Shown in pieces: positions 1-5,620 of a stretch of DNA of 15,000 nucleotides (the first letter of the stretch is position 1; each line of letters begins with the position of its first letter). The translations under genes and the position numbers were made by a program. Below the pieces are notes generated by a model, which was not told the origin of the DNA, made no database searches, and was given only the letters and a program-made list of their open reading frames with translations. This stretch comes from Chromera velia (taxonomy: Eukaryota > Sar > Chromeraceae), in NCBI GenBank assembly GCA_018398765.1, contig JAHBMJ010001526.1, positions 1-15,000 on the forward strand, written 5' to 3'.

Positions 1-93
1 ATCGGCTGCCGGAACTGTGGGTCTAAGGCCCACCGTGTTAAGCAGTGTCCTCTTCCTCCGAAGCCGGGAAACGGGAGGGGAGGTTGGGTCTAG
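1..93 (+). CDS. gag: Gag (nucleocapsid) C-terminus with CCHC zinc knuckle, partial
   Basis: Frame 1 is open from the window edge to a TAG at 91-93 and encodes the last 30 residues of a Gag-like protein. Codons 3-16 give C-R-N-C-G-S-K-A-H-R-V-K-Q-C, an exact CX2CX4HX4C zinc knuckle. In Gag this motif binds genomic RNA during particle assembly. After the knuckle come a Pro/Lys stretch and a Gly/Arg-rich tail. The frame overlaps the Pol frame (open from 27) by 67 nt, and a slippery heptamer lies 18 nt before the Gag stop. The start of gag is outside the window, so total length and integrity are unknown. Confidence 0.8.
   Translation: MGCRNCGSKAHRVKQCPLPPKPGNGRGGWV
66..72 (+). promoter_or_regulatory. 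Candidate -1 ribosomal frameshift slippery site GGGAAAC
   Basis: The heptamer is read in the Gag frame as G GGA AAC (codons 67-69 and 70-72), the canonical X-XXY-YYZ arrangement. A -1 slip would continue at 72-74 in frame 3, exactly the Pol frame. The Gag stop follows at 91-93. The next 40 nt are very G-rich and could pair with C-rich stretches at about 101-111 and 129-147, for example GGGAG at 78-82 with CTCCC at 107-111. That gives a plausible stimulatory stem or pseudoknot, which I have not folded. GGGAAAC is a known efficient type of -1 site; its use here is inferred. Confidence 0.65.
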
Positions 94-257
94 AGGCGGG
101 CCCGATCTCCCATCATGCGGTCTATAGAGACCTGCCTCCTCTCGTTCCCGCCGTGTGTGCAAGAGAGGAGGACCCCATGTGTATGTCTGCCGGTCACCCT
201 CGCAGGGAGGAGGAGAGTCACCCTGCTGTCCCGGCGCAAGTTGCGTCTGTTCAGGTG

Positions 258-683
258 AAACCACGTCCGTGGGTGAGTGTTTTGCTTTTTGGAAAGCCCG
301 CGTCTGCATTGCTTGATTCAGGTTCCCAAGTTACTTTCGTTGATGTGGGGTACCTCGCTGCGGCCGATGTGGAAATGAAATCCCCGAGTGTGGGGTTAGT
401 TGCTTTGGGCAATAATTCAGTACCGTGTGTTGGGGAGACAATTGCTGAGATTGCACATCCCTCAGATCCTGGGAAAACGTTTGAGCACCCGGTGTTGGTG
501 GCTGAGGGTTCTGGGTATGACATTGTGTTGGGCATGGATTTCTTGAGGTGGCATCCAGAGGTGAGGTATGCATTTGAAAAAGACAGGTTGCAGGTGGGAG
601 ACCTGTCAGAGTTCGGTGTGTGGTATGATGATGGGGTGGAACCAACAAAGGTGTGTGCAGTAAAGAGAACAAGGGTTCCTGCG
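258..683 (+). other. Pol domain: retropepsin-like aspartic protease
   Basis: The segment holds ALLDSGS with the catalytic Asp at codon 315-317 (DSG, the retroviral-type active-site triad), followed by a hydrophobic strand and, near 520-545, the IVLGMDFL motif, which matches the conserved ILGxDxL of Ty3/gypsy proteases. These enzymes cleave Gag-Pol into mature parts and act as dimers. The domain itself is uninterrupted: the first stop (684-686) falls just beyond it. The N-terminal lead between the frameshift site and the domain is rich in Pro, Glu and Arg and shows no recognisable fold. Confidence 0.8.
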
Positions 684-1085
684 TAGCATCGCAGTCTCCT
701 GCAGGTGCGAATCGATGCACCAGATGGAGCAGATGTCCTCATCCGAAAAGGGTTTCCCCATTCCCTTCCGGGTCTTGCGGTGCCTGCATAGATTGCAACT
801 GTTCGTGCAGGTGTGGCTGTGATCGAGGTCACGAACGTCTCCCATTTAAAATTGACGGTGGGACCAAAAGTGACCTTGACACACGCTGAGCCCTCAACCC
901 ACATAGCCGCAGTCAGTGCCGTTTCGGCGCCTCTCACTCAGTCCAAGCCGGTCCCTTTCCTTTCGTCTCCTCCCTGTCCTCGTCCCTCTACTCAGGTGGG
1001 AAGTGCCCGTGCATCCGTCCCTCCTGACCCAGGGGGAAAGTCAACGTCCAAAGAGGGAGTGAAGAGAGGGAGGGAGCAAACGGAC

Positions 1086-2546
1086 CTGCCTCCTGTCGAT
1101 TTGAGTGCCGTGCCAGAGGAGTGGAAACCGCAGTATTTGGAGTTGTTAGAGGAATTTTCGGACATTTGGAGTAGAGAGAGATTCGATGTGGGAACGTTGA
1201 GGCTTCAGGGAAAGCCCTATTATGCAAAAATTCCGACAAACACAGACACCCCGGTCCGATGGAGCCAGGACCGCGTGCCCTATCACCGCAGAGACGAAGT
1301 CAAGAAGGAGCTTAACGCAATACAGGAAGAGGGAATCATCAAGCCTTCACAGTCACCGTGGGCAGCACCTGTTGTCCTTGTGAAGAAGCCTGATGGGTCC
1401 ATCCGCTTTTGCCTTGACTTCAGATGTCTGAACGAAGTCACCAAGCGGGACCTTTTCCCCCTCCCTCGCATTCAGGAGACCCTCGACCGACTGGCTGGTT
1501 CCTCTGTGTTTTCTGCCTTGGATTATACATCCGGCTATCATCAGATCCTTCTGGATCCAGATGATGCAGAGAAGACCGCATTCATCACCCCCTTCAGACT
1601 TTTTGAGTTCATTAGAATGCCGTTTGGTCTTGTGAATGCCCCTGCGATCTTTCAGCGGGCAATGTCGATGGTCCTTACAGCCCTCCCGAGAGACATAGCG
1701 CTCGTTTACGTTGACGACGTGATTGTCTTCTCTCGAGGGCATCAGCAGCATCTGCAGGACTTGAGGGAGGTTTTCCTTCTCGTCTGAGTTGCAGGTCTCA
1801 AGTTGTGGCTGGAGAAGGCACAAATTGGAAAGGTGGAGGTTGAGTATCTTAGGCATACCGTCTCTGCTCGGGGTGTACGTCCAAGCAAGAAGAACACCGA
1901 GAAGGTCAAGAATTGGCCGACCCCAACTGACTGTGCACGTCTGCGCATGTTTGTCTTCCTGTGCAATTATTACCGCTCTTTTATCTCTGGGTTCGCACGG
2001 ATAGCTCACTCTCTCAATGAGCTTCTCCGGCCTTTTGACGAGAAGGGACAGCTGCGCCCCTTTGTCTGGACAGCAGAAGCCGATGCAGCCTTCCAAGAGC
2101 TGCGCCGTCGTCTCACTGAGCCCCCCGTTCTGTGCTTTCCCAACATGCACACTCCCTTCATTGTGAAGCCCAACGCATGTGATGTGTCGATTGGGGGAGT
2201 GCTCGTGCAAATCAAAGACGGGAAAGAGCGGGTGGTTGCGTATATGAGCAGAAGGCTGCAGGGTGCTGAATTGAATTATGGAATGCCAGAGAAGGAGGCG
2301 TTAGCTGGGTTGTTTTGTTGCAGACAGTGGAGGCATTATTTGCTTGGCAGCTCCGTCTTTCTCCACGTGATTCAGACAGATCACAAGCCGAATCTGGCTA
2401 TGGAGAAGAATAAGTTTGCCAACAAGCGGGTAGAGAAATAGGCATTAGAGCTGCAGGAGTATGGGCTGCAGTTTCTGTACAAAGAGGGAAAGAGCCACAC
2501 GGATGTAGATGCGGTGTCGAGGATGCCCATGCCGGCTAAACACTTA
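1086..2546 (+). other. Pol domains: reverse transcriptase and RNase H
   Basis: Reverse transcriptase motifs occur in order: an entry region with [16 protein letters not shown] near 1340, [12 protein letters not shown] near 1410, [13 protein letters not shown] with the first catalytic Asp at 1521-1523, [13 protein letters not shown] near 1617, and YVDD at 1707-1718. A TGA at 1785-1787 interrupts the thumb/connection just before AGLKL. RNase H follows from about 2085. The residue expected to be the first catalytic Asp in the usual TDAS-type motif is AAC (Asn) at 2172-2174, one G-to-A change from GAC. The later EKEALA and TDHKPN motifs are present. A TAG at 2439-2441 sits at a usually Trp position. 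The RT polymerase site looks intact; RNase H looks disabled. Confidence 0.85.
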
Positions 2547-2858
2547 GTCGACACAGGGGCCCCGTTCTGTCGACACTGCTCTCGTCCGGTCGACGGAGGC
2601 AGCGCGGAGAGGCTGGGCTTTGAGGCCGCGATTGCTGGGGCAACAGGGAATGCCCTCCCCATGCAAGCGGCTCTCCCCTTTCTTGAAAAGGTCCGTTCCT
2701 CTGTTCCCTCTGACCCTGCTGTGCGAGACGTGTATGAGTATCTGAAGACGGGCACTCTGCCCACTAAAGGAAATCGAATGAAAGCAGTGATGGCGCAGGA
2801 GAGTATCTTTGAATTGCGGGATGGGTTGCTGTACCGTTATGTGGGAGAGACGGAATAG

Positions 2859-3950
2859 CTGTATATGCCCGCACACCTGAGAGAGACTGTCATAGTAATG
2901 CACCATGACCATCCGATGGGAGGCCACATTGCAGGCAGACGTTTGGCAGAGAGGTTGTTGAGAGAATTCTGGTGGCCAGGTCTTCGGAAAGATGTGGGGG
3001 AATGGGTAGGGAAGTGTCGTCCGTGCTAAGAGAGGAGAGTAGCAGCACCGCAGAGAACCCCTCATACGCTCCCCGTCCCGACCCGCCCTTTTCAGGTGGT
3101 TGGGATCGATGTGAAAGGACCCCTCCCGCTGATAAAACGAGGGAACCGATTCGTTCTCGTGGTGACGTGTGCACTCACCCGATGGCCCGAGACATTTGCC
3201 CTCCCCGAAGTGCCTGGATGGATGATGGCGAAAATTCTCTTTGAGGAGATCATTTGCCGCTATGGGTTCATTGAGGTGTTGGTGTCCGATCGTGGCACAA
3301 ACTTCCTCAGTGAAATCGTAAGGGAGCTCCTTGCTCTCATGCGTTCCCGACACCACACCACCACCGGATACCATCCGCAGATGAACAGGATCCCAGAACG
3401 CTTCAACCGTTCCTGGGCAGAAGGGGTAGGGAAGCAGCTAGATGATGAGAAGGGGGATTGGGATCTGTACCTTCAGCCCTTCAATGCTGCCTACCGCACG
3501 GCCCCCCATTCCGAAACGGGGCTGTCTCCATTTGAGCTTCTCTTCGCACACACACCGCAGTCTATGCTGAGAGTTCAACCAATCGCAGAAGGAGCCAGAG
3601 CACCCCCTGTCTGCTATGATGAGTACTATGGATTCATTCGGCAGAAGTGAGTGGAGAAGATTGACAGAGCGGTCAACCGAGCAGAGAGGAAGCGACAGGC
3701 AAGAGAGAGACGAAATCCCCCGTGCATGACTCGAAAGTTTCGAGTGGGAGATCGCGTTCTCCTCCGTCGTCCTGTACCTCAGCTCGGCTTCCCGGCTTTC
3801 AGTGCGAAGGCAGATGGGCCTTTTATCGTGGTTGGCACACCACGCAACCGACCGCATGTCGCTGTGATTCGACCGATTAGAGGAAAGAAGAGGGAAGTTG
3901 TGAGTGAAGACCGATTGCAATTGTGGGCAGAAGGAAAGAAGGATGAAAAT
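2859..3950 (+). other. Pol domain: integrase with HHCC finger, DX35E core and GPY/F module
   Basis: An N-terminal HHCC zinc-finger region (histidines near 2901-2925, CxxC at 3015-3026) is followed directly by a TAA at 3027. The catalytic core has Asp at 3108-3110 (GIDVKGPL), Asp at 3288-3290 (VSDRGTNF) and Glu at 3396-3398. The last two are separated by exactly 35 residues, as in retroviral-type integrases. The normally conserved stretch after YHPQ reads MNRIPER rather than the usual TDGxTER type, and several of those differences are explainable by C-to-T or G-to-A change. A TGA at 3648 lies between the core and C-terminal part. GPF at 3816-3824 within KADGPFIVV is the GPY/F motif. Integrase inserts the cDNA into the host genome. 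Confidence 0.85.
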
Positions 3951-4394
3951 AGACATGAAGGGGGAGGGGAAGAGATCCCCGCAGGTGCGCCACGGACAGA
4001 GTCCCGAGAGAGAGAGGATGATGGAGAGGCAGAAGAAGACTCTGCAGACGAAGAAAGAGAGAGAGAAGAGAAGCAAGTCCCCCGCTCGAGCGATCGCCCC
4101 GCCACATTCAGGATAGGGGACGACCCTGAAATGGATGAGCTCTTCGACGAGCTCGGATTGGGAGATGAGTTGGAGGTTCATCCAGAAGAAAGGCAGAGAG
4201 AGAGGGGAAGGCGGAAAGCGCCTCAGCCAGTTCGGATTCTGGCTGGACGACCCTCAGAGGATGGAGAGGAGGAGTATCGAGTCTCGTTCGATGATGGGAC
4301 TTTCGCATGGATGAAGGAGAGTGAGGTGGATGCACCAGAGTTGGTTGGTGCATATGAAAGAGCGAAAGAAAAATTTTTCCGGCAGGTCCAATGA
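3951..4394 (+). other. Pol C-terminus: acidic/charged linker and chromodomain-like segment
   Basis: After the GPY/F module comes a run of roughly 90 residues dominated by Glu, Asp, Arg and Lys (repeated GAGA codons), then DPEMDELFDELGLGDELEV. The last 55 residues read as a chromodomain-like module: an EEEYRVSF strand, an aromatic pair around FAWMKESEV, then APELVGAYE matching the closing helix of chromovirus chromodomains. Such domains read histone marks and steer integration to particular chromatin. The match rests on pattern only and the segment is divergent, so classification as chromodomain versus a related fold is uncertain. Translation ends at TGA 4392-4394. Confidence 0.6.
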
Positions 4395-4624
4395 ATGTCT
4401 CACAGTGATTGCTGTCTTTGTCTTTTCTGGTTGGTTGAGTGAGGCAAACCCTCTTTCCCTTTTTGCTCGAATGTGCGAAAGGATGGACGCATCTAAGAGC
4501 CTCTGTGAATGAAAAGAAACGAAGTCGTCGGGGTAAGGGCAGCCCCCAGGAGTTCGAGTGGTACATGACATGTTAACATGCCCCTGCTTTGTCCTTTGCA
4601 TGATCTGCTCGGGACGAGCAGACT
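4395..4624 (+). other. Untranslated region between pol and the polypurine tract
   Basis: About 230 nt lie between the Pol stop and the polypurine tract. The only ORF here of any length is a 63-codon + frame overlapping the Pol end, which shows no recognisable domain. I see no env-like gene, as expected for Ty3/gypsy elements that lack envelope. Confidence 0.5.
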
Positions 4625-4635
4625 GGAGGGGGGAG
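4625..4635 (+). promoter_or_regulatory. Polypurine tract (plus-strand primer) before the 3' LTR
   Basis: GGAGGGGGGAG is an uninterrupted 11-nt purine run that ends immediately before a TG dinucleotide, the expected first bases of an LTR. In LTR retroelements an RNase H-resistant purine RNA at this position primes plus-strand DNA synthesis. The placement downstream of pol supports the assignment. Confidence 0.65.
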
Positions 4636-4913
4636 TGGTTGTTAGGCCTCAGAGGCGAGCGGGCCGGGGTGACGCTCTGGGCTAAGGGGACGCGAGGAGT
4701 GCGGTGCGGTCCCGGAGGACCGGAGTGATTGATGCACGCCGCGCACGCAAGCCATGCAACACTTTCCAAACAACACTTGATTGCGTTGCACGGAATTGAA
4801 CAAATAGACTGTATTGCAATAAATGAAAAGAAGTCATAGAGAAATGATGATACAGAGTCTCCCTCTGTATTGGATATGCGCAATACAGAGCGTCCGAATT
4901 AAATCTAAATAAA
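4636..4913 (+). repeat. 3' LTR (start defined, end unresolved)
   Basis: The LTR is taken to start at TGGTTGTTAGG directly after the polypurine tract. AATAAA hexamers at 4818-4823 and 4908-4913 could serve as polyadenylation signals for the R region. The 5' LTR is outside the window, so the end cannot be fixed by comparison and the end given is only a minimum guess. The 5' half is GC-rich and the segment past about 4790 becomes AT-rich. Confidence 0.45.
4850..4890. repeat. Three alternating complementary arms
   Basis: ATACAGAG at 4850-4857, CTCTGTATT at 4863-4871 and AATACAGAG at 4882-4890. The middle arm can pair perfectly with either neighbour, giving two mutually exclusive hairpins (8 bp with a 5-nt loop, or 9 bp with a 10-nt loop). 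The arms lie between the two AATAAA signals of the presumed LTR. Confidence 0.6.
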
Positions 4914-5275
4914 CGTGGTTGAAAGATCCAGAGCACCATGCGTCACAGTCTCTATGCAATGTCCAAACAAACTGGAAGAATGACCCGAACCAAGGATGCA
5001 CAGACTTTACACGTAAGTTGATAGTCGTCATGCTGCCATCACGCTAGCCATACCAACATTTGACTATAGAAATTTATGTAGAATAACAGCTTTAATGCTT
5101 ACATCCTTTTAGCGTCGTCTAGCGCCGTCCTTGCGGCTTCTGGCGGCTTGTGGTACCGTCTGCTAAGACGATCTAAGACGCTAATCTAGCGGGTCCGTAT
5201 ATCTACTAGGCCGAAGCCAATTTCAGACTGATGGTGTAATTTGACGCTGAAATGATGCGTAAGACGTGTTGGAAC
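4914..5275. other. Non-coding stretch between the retrotransposon and the tRNA-like sequence
   Basis: No ORF worth reporting. It may include the true end of the 3' LTR and its flanking target site. An imperfect inverted repeat is present: TTAGCGTC at 5109-5116 and GACGCTAA at 5177-5184. Similarity extends inward with a 7-nt gap (GTC-TAGC against GTCTTAGC), so the roughly 76-nt unit could fold back on itself. Confidence 0.4.
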
Positions 5276-5408
5276 GCCCTCGTAGCTCAGTGGTAGAGCA
5301 CAAACAATTTCCTACAGTCGCGATTCCGAACTACCGGCCGGTTTGACGTTGCAATGGCTGTGCATGAATGCGTAGATGGGTCGGGTGTTCGATTCTCTCT
5401 GGGGGCAC
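5276..5408 (+). tRNA. tRNA-like sequence (introned tRNA, tRNA pseudogene or SINE head)
   Basis: The 5' side is clearly tRNA-like: acceptor strand GCCCTCG 5276-5282, a D-arm GCTC/GAGC (5285-5288, 5296-5299) with loop AGTGGTA, and an A-box TAGCTCAGTGG. The 3' side has a T-loop TTCGATT at 5388-5394, a T-stem GGGTG/CTCTC with one mismatch, acceptor strand TGGGGGC at 5401-5407 region and discriminator A. The two acceptor strands pair over 7 bp with two wobbles. The span is 133 nt, against about 73 for an intronless tRNA. CAAAC 5301-5305 pairs perfectly with GTTTG 5341-5345 as a possible anticodon stem, but no U33 is present and about 37 nt then remain before the T-stem. No anticodon can be assigned, so a decayed or insertion-bearing tRNA or a tRNA-derived SINE head is as likely as a functional gene. 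Confidence 0.4.
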
Positions 5409-5620
5409 TTTTCTGAAAATTGGGGGGACGATGAAGCCATGCACCAAAGAGCCCGTTCCACTTAATCTGACAAATACGTACTGCAATCCTGGCCACCTTT
5501 ATTGCAGTACTTTGAGACTTGTGAAACTGTCGCCTCACGTCGTAAACTACCACTTTCATGTTGCAAGGCGTCCTGGAGATATCTCCACAGTCTGAGTGAG
5601 TTTTCCCGTATTGTCCCGCG
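5409..5620 (+). promoter_or_regulatory. Upstream region / 5' UTR of the four-exon gene
   Basis: About 210 nt separate the tRNA-like sequence from the ATG at 5621. No TATA box is evident. The start context is CCGCGATGC. The region is AT-balanced compared with the GC-rich first exon, consistent with promoter plus leader, but no specific element can be named. Confidence 0.3.

Larger units (their letters stand above)
72..4394 (+). pseudogene. pol: Pol polyprotein (PR-RT-RH-IN-chromodomain), interrupted by seven in-frame stops
   Basis: Frame 3 carries homologous protein from the frameshift site to a TGA at 4392-4394, about 1,440 codons. It is broken by TAG at 684, TAG at 789, TGA at 1785, TAG at 2439, TAG at 2856, TAA at 3027 and TGA at 3648 (first base given). 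Family-like sequence resumes in the same frame after each stop, so no frame-shifting indel is visible. Each stop is one transition from CAG, CAA, CGA or TGG. At 2439 the expected residue before ALELQEY is Trp; at 3027 the residue after the integrase CxxC is usually Gln. All three stop codons appear, so reassignment of one codon does not explain them. The catalytic residues of RT and IN remain, while an RNase H residue is changed. A source copy elsewhere in the genome presumably encodes the intact enzyme. Confidence 0.88.
1..4913 (+). mobile_element. Ty3/gypsy chromovirus-type LTR retrotransposon, 5'-truncated by the window edge
   Basis: Seen in order on the + strand: a CCHC Gag knuckle, a protease DSG motif, reverse transcriptase with YVDD, RNase H, integrase with a zinc-finger CxxC and a DX35E core, a GPF motif, a chromodomain-like C-terminus, a polypurine tract and a TG-starting LTR. 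The domain order PR-RT-RH-IN marks Ty3/gypsy, and the GPY/F motif plus terminal chromodomain point to the chromovirus branch. The 5' LTR, primer-binding site and most of gag lie outside the window. The 3' LTR end is unresolved, so the right boundary given here is only the second AATAAA and is provisional. Pol is interrupted by stop codons, so this copy is probably non-autonomous. Confidence 0.9.

Noticed and set aside
684-3650. Stop-codon reassignment or programmed readthrough in Pol
   Set aside because: All three stop codons occur within Pol, at ordinary amino-acid positions (for example a conserved Trp), and the host gene ends at TGA. One-step transitions explain them better.
251-4883. Many minus-strand ORFs up to 285 codons over the retrotransposon
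   Set aside because: They overlap the clearly homologous + strand Gag-Pol frame and show no domains; they are antisense shadows.
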